DNA from: Micromonospora terminaliae | GTDB taxonomy: Bacteria; Actinomycetota; Actinomycetes; Mycobacteriales; Micromonosporaceae | Assembly (NCBI RefSeq): GCF_009671205.1 | Contig: NZ_CP045309.1 | Location: 3,968,001-4,032,000 of the forward strand | Length of the DNA: 64,000 nt | Reading direction: 5' to 3' | Shown: positions 50,298 to 58,777 of the stretch, piece by piece | Layout of the letters: the number at the start of each line of letters is the position of its first letter | Numbering within the stretch: the first letter of the stretch is position 1 | Notes under the pieces: model-generated | Database searches by the model: none | The model's input: the letters and a program-made list of their open reading frames with translations, nothing else | Told to the model about the DNA's origin: nothing | Position numbers and translations under genes: made by a program

Positions 50298-50327
50298 TGC
50301 CGAAAATTTCAGGCCGACTTGCAAGAA
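50275..50327. promoter_or_regulatory. Paired TTCTTGCAA elements (candidate LacI/MalR-type operators)
   Basis: TTCTTGCAA (50275-50283) lies in the promoter spacer, and its exact complement TTGCAAGAA (50319-50327) lies downstream of the -10 box. The centres are 44 bp apart, about four helical turns, so one protein could bind both on one DNA face. CTTGCA-type words are known operators of maltose/amylase regulators in Streptomyces. The role here is inferred by position and word similarity. Confidence 0.5.
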
Positions 50328-50377
50328 CTCGGCACCGACGTTCTCCCCCGCACCGCCACACCCCCGCAGGAGTCCCC

Positions 50378-51823
50378 ATGCATCGACGCCGATGCCGTGC
50401 GGCAGCCCTCGCCCTGGGCCTGGCCGCCGGCCTGCTCGTCCCGACCACCGTGGCGGCACCCCCGGCCGCCGCGGCCACCCCCGGCAGCAAGAAGGTCATC
50501 GTCCAGCTCTTCGAATGGAACTGGGCCTCGGTGGCCAGCGAGTGCACCAGCACGCTCGGCCCGAAGGGCTACGGCTACGTCCAGGTGTCCCCGCCGCAGG
50601 AGCACGTGCGCGGCAACCAGTGGTGGGTGGCCTACCAGCCGGTGAGCTACCGAATCGAGTCCCGCAAGGGCACCCGCGCCCAGTTCCAGGCGATGGTGAA
50701 CACCTGCCACAACGCCGGCGTGAAGGTGCTCGTCGACGCCGTGGTCAACCACATGTCCGGCCAGGACAACGGCGGCACCGGGTGGGCCGGCAGCACCTAC
50801 GGCCACTACGACTATCCGGGCACCTACTCCAGCCAGGACTTCCACTACTGCGGCCGCAACGGCAACAACGACATCGCCAACTACGGCGACCGGTACGAGG
50901 TGCAGAACTGCGAGCTGGTCAACCTCGCCGACCTGAAGACCGAGTCGGACTACGTGCGCGGCCGGCTCGCCGCGTACCTCAACGACCTGCTCTCGCTCGG
51001 CGTCGACGGCTTCCGGCTGGACGCCAGCAAGCACATGCCGGCCGCCGACATCGCCAACATCCGGAGCCGCCTGTCGCGGTCGGCGTACCTCGTGCAGGAG
51101 GTCATCTACGGCGCCGGCGAGCCGATCCAGCCGACCGAGTACACCGGCAACGGCGACGTGCACGAGTTCCGCTACGGCAAGGACCTGGCCCGGATGTTCA
51201 CCAGCGAGCGGCTGGCGTACCTGCGGAACTTCGGCGAGTCCTGGGGGTACCTGCCCGGCGGCTCGGCGGTGGTCTCCACCGACAACCACGACACCCAGCG
51301 CGACGGCGGCGTCCTGACCTACCGCGACCGCGGCGAGTACGCCCTCGCGAACGCCTTCATGCTCGCCTGGCCGTACGGCACGCCGGCCGTGATGTCGAGC
51401 TACACGTTCAGCAACAAGGACCAGGGCCCGCCCTCGGACGCCGGCAACAGGACGACGAACACCACCTGCTACTCGGGCTGGGAGTGCGAGCACCGCTGGC
51501 GGGTCATCGCCAACATGGTCGGCTTCGCCAACGCCACCCAGGGCGCCGGCGTCGCCAACTGGTACGACAACGGGTGGCAGCACATCGCCTTCAGCCGGGC
51601 CGGGAAGGGCTACCTCACCATCAACGACGAGGACTTCGCCGTCAGCGGCCGCTCCTACTACACCGGCCTGCCGGCCGGCCGCTACTGCGACGTCATCCAC
51701 GGCGACTTCAGCAACGGCTCGTGCAGCGGTCCGGTGATCACCGTGGACGCCGGCGGCTGGTTCCCCGCGACCGTCAACGCGCACGACGCGATCGCCATCC
51801 ACATCGGCGCGAAGCTGCCCTGA
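50378..51823 (+). CDS. Secreted alpha-amylase (GH13)
   Basis: A 481-residue exported amylase that cleaves starch alpha-1,4 bonds outside the cell. It has a signal peptide (cleavage near Ala33) and the GH13 regions: VDAVVNHM (region I), GFRLDASKH with nucleophile Asp215, acid/base Glu241 in LVQEVIYG, and STDNHDTQR with Asp305. The catalytic triad is intact. The opening VIVQLFEWNWASVASEC fits the Streptomyces-type subfamily. The protein ends after domain C with no starch-binding domain. A GCAGGAG site precedes the ATG and a good promoter with operator-like words lies upstream. Confidence 0.95.
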   Translation: MHRRRCRAAALALGLAAGLLVPTTVAAPPAAAATPGSKKVIVQLFEWNWASVASECTSTLGPKGYGYVQVSPPQEHVRGNQWWVAYQPVSYRIESRKGTRAQFQAMVNTCHNAGVKVLVDAVVNHMSGQDNGGTGWAGSTYGHYDYPGTYSSQDFHYCGRNGNNDIANYGDRYEVQNCELVNLADLKTESDYVRGRLAAYLNDLLSLGVDGFRLDASKHMPAADIANIRSRLSRSAYLVQEVIYGAGEPIQPTEYTGNGDVHEFRYGKDLARMFTSERLAYLRNFGESWGYLPGGSAVVSTDNHDTQRDGGVLTYRDRGEYALANAFMLAWPYGTPAVMSSYTFSNKDQGPPSDAGNRTTNTTCYSGWECEHRWRVIANMVGFANATQGAGVANWYDNGWQHIAFSRAGKGYLTINDEDFAVSGRSYYTGLPAGRYCDVIHGDFSNGSCSGPVITVDAGGWFPATVNAHDAIAIHIGAKLP

Positions 51824-51836
51824 CCAGGGACGACAC

Positions 51837-51873
51837 CGGCCCCCGGCGCCGCCGTTTCGCGGCCCGGGGGCCG
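51837..51873 (+). terminator. Hairpin terminator after the amylase gene
   Basis: CGGCCCCCGG (51837-51846) and CCGGGGGCCG (51864-51873) form a perfect 10-bp stem around a loop that itself holds shorter complementary words. It starts 14 bases after the amylase stop and ends 24 bases before the next gene. Confidence 0.7.
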
Positions 51874-51896
51874 TGCGCCCGATTACAGTATCGATC

Positions 51897-52811
51897 GTGC
51901 TGTTTGACCGTTTGTTCTCGCGCTGGACGTTCGGCTGGCTGCTCGCCGCCGTCGGCGTACCGGTCCTGCTGGCGGCCGCGCTCCTGGTCGGGCGGACCCT
52001 CACGGGCGGTCCGGCTCCGGCGCCGGTCGCGGGCGCACCTACCGCGGCGCTGCCGCCCGCCCCGGAGGAGCCGAGCCCGTCGCCCGAGGAGTCCGTGCCG
52101 GCCGCCGCGCCCGCACCGGACGACCTGCCGGTGGTCACGTACGACCCGGCGCCCGGTGGTTTCCCCGCCGACCCCGGTACGGGCGACACCCGCCCGCTGG
52201 CCGAGGGGCTCACGCCCACCCGGGAGGTGGCCGCGTACGACGCGCCGGGCGGCCGGCCGCTGGCCTTCCTCGCGCCCACCATCAGCGGCGTCGAGCTGAC
52301 CGTGCCGATCGTCGAGCGGCGGGTGGGCTGGACCGCCGTCCTGCTCCCCTCGGCCAACCGGCGCATCGCCTGGCTGCCGGCCGGCGGCTGGGACACCGTG
52401 GCGTTGCGCGACCAGATCGTGGTGGAACGCCGCCCGCACCGGCTCACCTGGTACCGGGACGGCCAAGCGGTGCGCTCCTGGGAGGTCAGCCTCGGCGCGC
52501 CCGGCCAGTCGACGCCGCTCGGTCGCACCTTCGTGCTGGGCCGCACCCCACCCCCGCAGGACGTCTACGGCGGCGTGGACATCTTCGCCCTCGGCGCGAT
52601 CCCCGACGACCCGGACGCGGTGCCGACCGGCCTGCGCGGCGCCCACATCGGACTGCACAGCTGGTACACCGACGACACGCTCGGGAAGAACGTCACCAAC
52701 GGCTGCATCCGGCTGACCCGCAGCGGGCAGCGGCAGCTCCTCGCCGAGCTGCGTCCGGGGACCGCGGTCGTGGTGGTGGACCAGCTCCCGGCCCCGCCGG
52801 CCACCGCCTGA
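51897..52811 (+). CDS. Membrane-anchored L,D-transpeptidase (YkuD domain)
   Basis: A 304-residue protein: an N-terminal membrane anchor (about 11-33), a Pro/Ala/Glu linker to about 78, a small domain, and a YkuD catalytic domain (about 172-298). The active site is HSWYTDDTLGKNVTNGCIRL with Cys270 as nucleophile and His254. It makes 3-3 cross-links in peptidoglycan or attaches proteins to it, outside the membrane. The GTG at 51897 is the chosen start since the anchor begins close behind. It converges on the response regulator gene, six bases apart. Confidence 0.9.
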   Translation: MLFDRLFSRWTFGWLLAAVGVPVLLAAALLVGRTLTGGPAPAPVAGAPTAALPPAPEEPSPSPEESVPAAAPAPDDLPVVTYDPAPGGFPADPGTGDTRPLAEGLTPTREVAAYDAPGGRPLAFLAPTISGVELTVPIVERRVGWTAVLLPSANRRIAWLPAGGWDTVALRDQIVVERRPHRLTWYRDGQAVRSWEVSLGAPGQSTPLGRTFVLGRTPPPQDVYGGVDIFALGAIPDDPDAVPTGLRGAHIGLHSWYTDDTLGKNVTNGCIRLTRSGQRQLLAELRPGTAVVVVDQLPAPPATA

Positions 52812-52817
52812 CCCGGC

Positions 52818-53441
52818 TCAGTCGCCGAGCAGCCAGCCGTTCTCCTCGGCCACCCGCACCGCGTCGGCCCGGTTGCGGGCGCCGGTCTTGCCGATCGCCG
52901 CCGACAGGTGGTTGCGCACCGTCCCCTCGGAGAGGTGCAGCGTCGCCGCCAGCTCCGCCACCGTGCCGCCGCCCCGGGCCGTACGCAGCACCTCGGTCTC
53001 CCGCTCGGTGAGCGGGCTCGGCCCGGTGGCCAGGGTCTCCGCGGCGAGCGACGGGTCGACCACCCGCAGCCCGGCGTGCACCCGGCGGACCGCGTCGGCG
53101 AGCTGCCGGGCCGGGGTGTCCTTGACCACGAAGCCGTTCGCGCCCGCCTCCATGGCCCGCCGCAGGTAGCCGGGCCGGCCGAAGGTGGTCACCACCAGCA
53201 CCCGGCAGCCGGGCAGGGCGGTCCGCAGCGCCGCGGCCGCCGCGACCCCGTCGAGGCCCGGCATCTCCACGTCGAGCAGGGCCACGTCCGGCCGGGTACG
53301 CAGCGCCTCCGGCACCACCTCGTCGCCCCGGCCCACCTCGGCCACCACGGTGAGGTCCGGCTCCAGCGAGAGCAGCGCGGCGAGCGCGCCCCGGACCAGG
53401 GCCTGGTCGTCCGCGAGCAGCAGCCGGATCGGCTCGGTCAT
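52818..53441 (-). CDS. NarL/DesR-type response regulator
   Basis: A 207-residue regulator: receiver domain with phospho-acceptor Asp57 (ALLDVEMPG), acidic pocket ADDQ at 10-13, and a LuxR-type helix-turn-helix (LTERETEVLRTARGG, then VAELAATLHLSEGTVRNHL). Its ATG overlaps the kinase stop by four bases, so the two form a pair. The same strand carries an ABC exporter upstream, which is the probable target, as in bacitracin- or drug-sensing DesK/DesR-like units. Confidence 0.93.
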   Translation of the reverse strand: MTEPIRLLLADDQALVRGALAALLSLEPDLTVVAEVGRGDEVVPEALRTRPDVALLDVEMPGLDGVAAAAALRTALPGCRVLVVTTFGRPGYLRRAMEAGANGFVVKDTPARQLADAVRRVHAGLRVVDPSLAAETLATGPSPLTERETEVLRTARGGGTVAELAATLHLSEGTVRNHLSAAIGKTGARNRADAVRVAEENGWLLGD

Positions 53442-54592
53442 CCGGTCGTCCCCCGTCCGTCGTCGGGCAGCGTCACCCGGAGCAGGAACCCGCGCCCGTC
53501 GCGTGGGCGGCCGACGGTGACCGTGGCGTCCAGCCGCCGGGCCCGCTCGCGGAGCCCCACCAGGCCGTGGCCGGCCGCGTCCGGGTCGCCGGCCGGACCC
53601 CGGCCGTCGTCGCGGATCTCCACGGCCGTCGGGTCGATCCGGATCTCGCAGCGCCGGGCCCCGCTGTGCCGGACCACGTTGGTCACTCCCTCGCGGACCG
53701 TCCAGCCGAACAGCTCGTCCCGCTCCGCCGGCAGCGACGGCACGGTCTCGGGCAGGTCCGCCGCGACGCCCGCGGCGGCCAGCGCCGAGCGGGCGCCGGC
53801 GAGCTCCGTCGCGAGGCTGACCCCGCGGTACGCCCCGACGGTGCCCCGCACGTCCGCGAGGGCCTGCCGGGCCAGCCGCTCGATGTCGGCGACCTCGGTG
53901 GCTGCCCGGGCCGGGTCCAGCTCCAGCAGCCGCCCGGCCAGCTCGGCCTTGACGGCCACCACGGTCAGCGAGTGCCCGAGGATGTCGTGCAGGTCCCGCG
54001 CGGTGCGGGCCCGCTCCTCGGCCACCGCCAGCCGGCGGATCTCCTGCTGGGCGCCCTGGAGTTCGGCGTTGCGCTGCGCGAGCCGGCTCACCCCGAACAT
54101 GGCGAACGAGGCGAGCACGACGGCGAACACCACGGTCCCCTCGGCCTCCCAGCCGGGCACCAGCGCCGCCGTGACCGGCGGGGTCAGCGCGGCCAGCACG
54201 ACCACCAGCAAGGACTCCCACAACGGCAGCAGGAACACCGCCGCGGCCGCCACGAAGACCAGTGTGGTCAGCCAGTCCCCCTCGGTGCCCGGTATGCCCG
54301 CGAGGCCGAGCGCGAGCAGCGCCGCCAGGGCCGTCCACGCCCGACCGCGCGGGATGGTCCGGTGGGCCTGCCGGCGGCCGCGCGCCCACTCGAACACCCG
54401 GACGTAGAGCACGCCGAAGGCGACCAGGGTGACCGCGCCCAGCACCCGGCGCCAGACCTCCGGCTGGTGCAGGGCGGTGAGCAGCGGGATGTTGAGGAAG
54501 AAGAGCCAGACCGCGGCCAGCAGCCAGCCGGTGATCCGCCAACGACGGCTCACCGGCTGGCTCGGCTGGTGCGGCAGGCCCACGGTGAACAC
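53438..54592 (-). CDS. DesK-type membrane sensor histidine kinase
   Basis: A 384-residue kinase with about five or six N-terminal transmembrane helices (20-165) and almost no outer loop, a short coiled coil, the phosphorylation motif TARDLHDILGHSL (His202) and an ATPase domain (EGVTNVVRHSGARR, then GHGLVGLRERARRL). Such kinases sense the membrane or the activity of the neighbouring ABC transporter. The GTG at 54592 follows GGAGG. It lies 21 bases after the permease gene. Confidence 0.92.
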   Translation of the reverse strand: MFTVGLPHQPSQPVSRRWRITGWLLAAVWLFFLNIPLLTALHQPEVWRRVLGAVTLVAFGVLYVRVFEWARGRRQAHRTIPRGRAWTALAALLALGLAGIPGTEGDWLTTLVFVAAAAVFLLPLWESLLVVVLAALTPPVTAALVPGWEAEGTVVFAVVLASFAMFGVSRLAQRNAELQGAQQEIRRLAVAEERARTARDLHDILGHSLTVVAVKAELAGRLLELDPARAATEVADIERLARQALADVRGTVGAYRGVSLATELAGARSALAAAGVAADLPETVPSLPAERDELFGWTVREGVTNVVRHSGARRCEIRIDPTAVEIRDDGRGPAGDPDAAGHGLVGLRERARRLDATVTVGRPRDGRGFLLRVTLPDDGRGTTG

Positions 54593-54613
54593 GCTAGCCT
54601 CCGCCGCCGCGCG

Positions 54614-55420
54614 TCAGACGCGGGTGGTGTCGCGGCGGAACAGCCGGGCCGCGCCGAGCCCGAAGAAGGCGGTCCAGGCGGACACGTTGGCGACCGCCGC
54701 CCAGTCCACCCCGTCACCGGTCAGCGGCGCGCGGGCGAGCTGGCCGACCCCGTACACCGGGGTGAACTTGGCGATCTGCTGCATGGCGTGGGGCAGGATC
54801 TCGAGCGGGACGAACAGCCCGCCGAACATGGCCAGGATGGCCAGCGCCGGGCCCATGAACTGCATGACGTTCGCGGCCGGGGCCAGGTAGCCGACGAAGA
54901 GGCCCAGGGCGGCGAAGACCAGCGAGCCGATCCAGGCGGTCAGGCCGGACTCGATCCAGACGTGGGCCGGCATCCGCACACCGGCGGCGGCGCCCACGGC
55001 GAACTCGACCAGGACGCCGAGCAGGCCGAGCACCATGGCGGTGGCCACCTTCGTCGCCACGTACGCGGCCGGGCGCAGCGGGGTGAGCCGCAGCTGCCGG
55101 CTCCACCCCAGCGCCCGCTCGGTGGCGACCGCCGCGCCGGCGCTCGTGGTGGCGACCATGGCCGCGTAGACGGCCAGGCTGATCATGATCCAGGCGGTGA
55201 CGGGCAGGCCGTTGTCCAGGTTCTGCCCCTTCTGCGGCAGGCCGAACAGCAGGAAGAACACCGCCGGCATGATCAGGATGAAGATGAGCGTGCGGCGGTT
55301 GCGCAGCACCCGGCGGATCTCGATGCCGAGCACGGGGGCGGAGAAGCCGCCCAGGGCGGGGGGCCGGCGATTCCCGGCCTCCCGGGTCGAGGTGGTGGCG
55401 GACGAGGCGGTGACGGTCAT
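54614..55420 (-). CDS. ABC-2 type exporter permease
   Basis: A 268-residue, six-helix permease of the DrrB/ABC-2 family (starting helix LIFILIMPAVFFLLFGL at about 45-61; later AANVMQFMGPALAILAMFGGLF). It pairs with the ATPase encoded 30 bases upstream and likely exports a drug, lipid or peptide. A GGAGCC word precedes the ATG. The kinase gene follows after 21 bases. Confidence 0.9.
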   Translation of the reverse strand: MTVTASSATTSTREAGNRRPPALGGFSAPVLGIEIRRVLRNRRTLIFILIMPAVFFLLFGLPQKGQNLDNGLPVTAWIMISLAVYAAMVATTSAGAAVATERALGWSRQLRLTPLRPAAYVATKVATAMVLGLLGVLVEFAVGAAAGVRMPAHVWIESGLTAWIGSLVFAALGLFVGYLAPAANVMQFMGPALAILAMFGGLFVPLEILPHAMQQIAKFTPVYGVGQLARAPLTGDGVDWAAVANVSAWTAFFGLGAARLFRRDTTRV

Positions 55421-55450
55421 CTCAGGCTCCGGGGTCGTTCGCGGTCGGCG

Positions 55451-56347
55451 TCAGGCGGTGGTGGTGGTGGTCAGGGCGAGGAAGGCGTCCTCGAGATTGC
55501 GCGAGGTGATCTCCAGGTCCCGGGCGTCGGTCCGGGTCAGCAGGTGCCGGGCCACGACATCGGAGTCCTCGGTGTGCACCAGTACGGCGTCGCCGCGCAC
55601 CTCGACCGACTGCACGCCGGGCAGCGCCGCGAGCGCGGCCTGGTCGGCGCCGGGCAGGGTGGCCCGCACCACCCGGCCGGCGGCCAGGTTCTTGATCTCG
55701 GCGGTGGTGCCGTCGGCGACCACCCGGCCCTGGCGGACCAGCACGATCCGGTCCGCGTACGCGTCGGCCTCGTCCAGGTAGTGGGTGGCGAACAGGACGG
55801 TCCGGCCGGAGCGGGCGTCGGCGCGGATGGCCTGCCAGAAGTCCCGGCGCCCCTCGACGTCCATCCCGGTGGTCGGCTCGTCGAGCACCATGAGGTCGGG
55901 GTCGGGCAGCAGCGCGAGGGCGAAGCGCAGCCGCTGCTGCTGGCCGCCGGAGCACTTGCCCACCGGGCGGTCGGCGATGTCGGCGATGCCCGCCCGCTCC
56001 AGCACCTCGGTCACCGGCCGGGAGTGGCCGTAGAAGTGCGCGGTCATCCGTACCGTCTCGGCGACGGTGAGGTCCTTCAGCAGGCCGCCGGTCTGCATCA
56101 CGGCGGCGATCCGGCCGAGGCGGACGGCGTCGCCGGGCGTGCCGCCGAAGACCCGGACGGTGCCGGCGTCCGGGCGGGCCAGCCCGAGCAGCATGTCCAC
56201 GGTGGTGGTCTTGCCGGCGCCGTTGGGGCCCAGGAAGGCCACCACCTCGCCCGGCTCGATCCGCAGGCTGAGCCCGTCGACGGCGGTCACCGTGCCGAAG
56301 GTCTTGGTGAGTCCGGCCAGCTCGACGGCCGGTGCAGTGTCGGTCAT
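55451..56347 (-). CDS. ABC exporter ATPase (DrrA-like)
   Basis: A 298-residue ATPase: Walker A LGPNGAGKTTT, Q-loop AVMQTGG, signature CSGGQQQRL (Cys in place of the common LSGGQ), Walker B DLMVLDEPTTGMD and switch His in FATHYLDEAD. The C-terminal extension is typical of DrrA-type drug exporters. The ATG at 56347 is taken because conserved sequence begins soon after. An ATG at 56413 would add 22 residues coded through a strong hairpin (56357-56388) and has no ribosome site. Confidence 0.92.
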   Translation of the reverse strand: MTDTAPAVELAGLTKTFGTVTAVDGLSLRIEPGEVVAFLGPNGAGKTTTVDMLLGLARPDAGTVRVFGGTPGDAVRLGRIAAVMQTGGLLKDLTVAETVRMTAHFYGHSRPVTEVLERAGIADIADRPVGKCSGGQQQRLRFALALLPDPDLMVLDEPTTGMDVEGRRDFWQAIRADARSGRTVLFATHYLDEADAYADRIVLVRQGRVVADGTTAEIKNLAAGRVVRATLPGADQAALAALPGVQSVEVRGDAVLVHTEDSDVVARHLLTRTDARDLEITSRNLEDAFLALTTTTTA

Positions 56348-56356
56348 GACAACGAT

Positions 56357-56388
56357 GCTCCGGGGACCGGCGGTCCGGTCCCCGGAGC
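56357..56388 (-). promoter_or_regulatory. Strong hairpin covering the ribosome site of the ABC ATPase gene
   Basis: A perfect 14-bp stem (GCTCCGGGGACCGG and its complement) with a four-base loop lies nine bases upstream of the ATPase ATG. Read on the minus strand, the only Shine-Dalgarno-like word (GGAG) is in the 3' arm, so the stem would hide it. It may also stop readthrough from the MFS gene, which ends at 56431. GGGACCGGCGGT occurs both here (56363-56374) and at the MFS stop (56420-56431). Confidence 0.55.
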
Positions 56389-56430
56389 GGTCGTCATCTT
56401 CCGACCGTGACATTTGTCAGGGACCGGCGG

Positions 56431-57882
56431 TTAGTGCCCGCCCGCCCCCTCCCGGGCGCGGCGCGGCAGCAGGAACGCGCCGGCCACGGTGACCAGCAGC
56501 AGGCCCAGCTCGGCCAGCAGGGTGACGCGCACGGCGTGCGACACCGAGTCGGTCAGCCCGTCGAAGAAGACCGTGCCGAGCAGCGCCACGCCGAGCGCCC
56601 CGCCGAGCTGCTGCACGGCGGTGAGGGTGCCGGACGCCGAGCCGGTCTCCGCCTCCTCCACTCCGGACAGCACGATGTCGAAGAAGGGCGCCATGACGAG
56701 GCCCATGCCGAAGCCGACGGCCAGCAGCGCGGGTGTCATCCGCCACGGGGTGACGTCGGCGCCGGCCACGGTGAGGGTGAGCAGCATCCCGGCGACGCCG
56801 GCCAGCACCACCACGAGTCCGAGGTGGATGAGCCGACGGCCGAGCCGCTGGGCCAGGCCGGCGCCGGCGAGCACGAAGGCGGCGACCATGCCGAGCGCCT
56901 GGGGCACGCCGGCCAGCCCGGCGCGCAGCGGCGACCAGCCGAGCCCGAGCTGGAGGTAGAGGCTGAACACCAGCGAGAAGCCGGCCAGCGCCGTGAAGAA
57001 GGCCAGGCCGGCGACCAGCCCGCCGGTGAAGGCGCGGCGGCGGAACAGGGCGGGCACCACGAGCGGGTCCCGGCCGGCCCGCTGCCGGCGCTGCTCGTAG
57101 CGGGCGAAGACCGCCAGCACGACGACCGCGCCGGCCAGCATGGCGAAGCTCCACGCCGGCCAGCCCAGCTCGCGGCCCTGCACCAGCGGGTGGACCAGCA
57201 GGAACACCGCGACCGAGAGCAGCACGACGCCGGGCAGGTCGAGCCGGGTGGCGTGGCTGGGGCGGGAGGCCGGCAGGAAGCGGGCCGCGCCGAGGGCGGC
57301 CAGCAGGCCGAGCGGGACGTTGATCAGGAAGATGGCGCGCCAGCCGGTGCCGCCGAGGTCGGCGTCGACCAGCCAGCCGGCCAGGATCGGCCCGCCGACG
57401 GCGGAGATCCCCATCACCGGGCCGAACGCGCCGAAGGCGGCCGCGAGCTGCTCCGGCGGGAACATCTCCTTGATGAGGCCGAGCCCCTGCGGGAGGAGCA
57501 GCGCGCCGAGCAGGCCCTGCGCCACCCGGGCGCCGATCAGCGTGCCGGGACCGGCGGCGAGCGCGCAGGCGGCCGAGGCGGCGGTGAAGCCGAGCACGCC
57601 GACCAGGAACATCCGGCGCCGGCCGTAGAGGTCGCCGAGGCGGCCGCCGGTGACCAGGCCGACGGCCATGGCGAGGGTGTAGCCGGCGCCGATCCACTGG
57701 ATGACGGTGGGCGAGCCGCCGAGATCGGCCCGGATCGCCGGGCCGGCGAGGTTGGTGACGAGCACGTCGAGCAGGTCCATCACCTCGGCGGCCAGGATCA
57801 CGGCGAGGGCGATCCAGCGCCAGCGGTGGCCCGCGGCGGACGGCGCCGCGGGGTGCGGCGCCGTGAGTTCGGTGGTGGTCAT
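56431..57882 (-). CDS. DHA2-type 14-helix MFS drug exporter
   Basis: A 483-residue exporter with the EmrB/QacA marks: EVMDLLDVLVTNLAGPAI in the first helix, GRLGDLYGRRRMF (motif A) and GISAVGGPILAGWLVD (motif C). It diverges from the TetR gene with a 28-bp palindrome between them, so it is the probable target of that repressor. The ABC exporter operon follows 84 bases downstream on the same strand. The ATG follows CGGGGGACCC. Confidence 0.92.
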   Translation of the reverse strand: MTTTELTAPHPAAPSAAGHRWRWIALAVILAAEVMDLLDVLVTNLAGPAIRADLGGSPTVIQWIGAGYTLAMAVGLVTGGRLGDLYGRRRMFLVGVLGFTAASAACALAAGPGTLIGARVAQGLLGALLLPQGLGLIKEMFPPEQLAAAFGAFGPVMGISAVGGPILAGWLVDADLGGTGWRAIFLINVPLGLLAALGAARFLPASRPSHATRLDLPGVVLLSVAVFLLVHPLVQGRELGWPAWSFAMLAGAVVVLAVFARYEQRRQRAGRDPLVVPALFRRRAFTGGLVAGLAFFTALAGFSLVFSLYLQLGLGWSPLRAGLAGVPQALGMVAAFVLAGAGLAQRLGRRLIHLGLVVVLAGVAGMLLTLTVAGADVTPWRMTPALLAVGFGMGLVMAPFFDIVLSGVEEAETGSASGTLTAVQQLGGALGVALLGTVFFDGLTDSVSHAVRVTLLAELGLLLVTVAGAFLLPRRAREGAGGH

Positions 57883-57901
57883 GGGTCCCCCGATCGGAAG
57901 C

Positions 57902-57948
57902 GAACGGTGTTCGTTAACGAACACCGTTCTATCAACGAACGGCGTTCG
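57902..57948. promoter_or_regulatory. TetR operators: 28-bp perfect palindrome plus a second dyad
   Basis: GAACGGTGTTCGTT (57902-57915) is followed directly by its exact complement (57916-57929), giving 28 symmetric bases. A second dyad CGAAC, GGC, GTTCG lies at 57936-57948. The repeated half site is AACGAAC. Both lie in the 111-base gap between the MFS and TetR starts, so a dimer pair of TetR here would control both genes. The length and symmetry are typical for TetR family operators. Confidence 0.85.
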
Positions 57949-57993
57949 CGGCAAGTACGATGTTCGAGTCCACCCGATCCCGGAGGTCGTCCC

Positions 57994-58734
57994 GTGAGCG
58001 AAACTCCCGCGCCCCCGTGGCGTACCCGGCCCCGCGGCCGCTCGGCCCGGCGGCCGCTGAGCCAGCAGGCCGTGGTCGACGCCGCCCTCAACCTGATCAC
58101 CCGGGAGGGCCTCGGCGCGCTGAGCATGCGGCGGGTCGCCCAGGAGCTGGGCACCGGCGCGGCCTCGCTCTACGCCCACGTCTCCGGCAAGGAGGAACTG
58201 CTCGAACTGCTGGTCGACCGGGCCAGCGCCGAGATCGTCGTACCGGATCCGGAGCCCGCCCGGTGGACCGAGCAGATCCGCGAGGTGGCCCTCCAGGCGT
58301 ACCGGGTCTACGCCACCCACACCAACCTGGCGCTCGCCTCCCTCGCCACCATCCCGACCGGCCCCAACGCGCTGCGGGTGACCGAGGGCATGCTCGCCAT
58401 CCTGCTGGCGGGCGGGGTGCCGCCGCGCCCGGCGGCCTGGTTCCTCGACCGGCTCTTCCTCTACATCGCCGGCGACGCCTACGAGGGCGCCCTGTACGAG
58501 GAGAAGGTCCGCGCCTCCGGTCAGGACCGGGAGACCTGGTGGGCCGAGCTGTCGCAGCAGCTGCGCACCTACTACGGAGACCTGCCGCCCCGGACGTACC
58601 CGAACATCACGACCCACCTGGACGACCTCATGGAGGGCGGCGGCGACGAACGCTTCCTGTTCGGCGTGGACCTGCTGATCCGGGGCGTCGCCACCCACGT
58701 CCCGCCCGTGAGTGAGGGCGGCCGGGCCGGGTAA
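57994..58734 (+). CDS. TetR family repressor
   Basis: A 246-residue regulator: a basic Pro-rich start (ETPAPPWRTRPRGRSARR), a TetR helix-turn-helix (QAVVDAALNLITREGLGALS, then RVAQELGTGAASLYAHV at about 53-69) and a ligand domain with the C-terminal TetR_C pattern of actinobacterial exporter repressors. The GTG follows GGAGG. It diverges from the MFS exporter across a 28-bp palindrome. A drug or metabolite exported by the MFS protein is the likely inducer. Confidence 0.92.
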   Translation: MSETPAPPWRTRPRGRSARRPLSQQAVVDAALNLITREGLGALSMRRVAQELGTGAASLYAHVSGKEELLELLVDRASAEIVVPDPEPARWTEQIREVALQAYRVYATHTNLALASLATIPTGPNALRVTEGMLAILLAGGVPPRPAAWFLDRLFLYIAGDAYEGALYEEKVRASGQDRETWWAELSQQLRTYYGDLPPRTYPNITTHLDDLMEGGGDERFLFGVDLLIRGVATHVPPVSEGGRAG

Positions 58735-58777
58735 CCAGCGCCGACCGTCAGTCCTCACGGCACCGGGAGGTCAGGAC

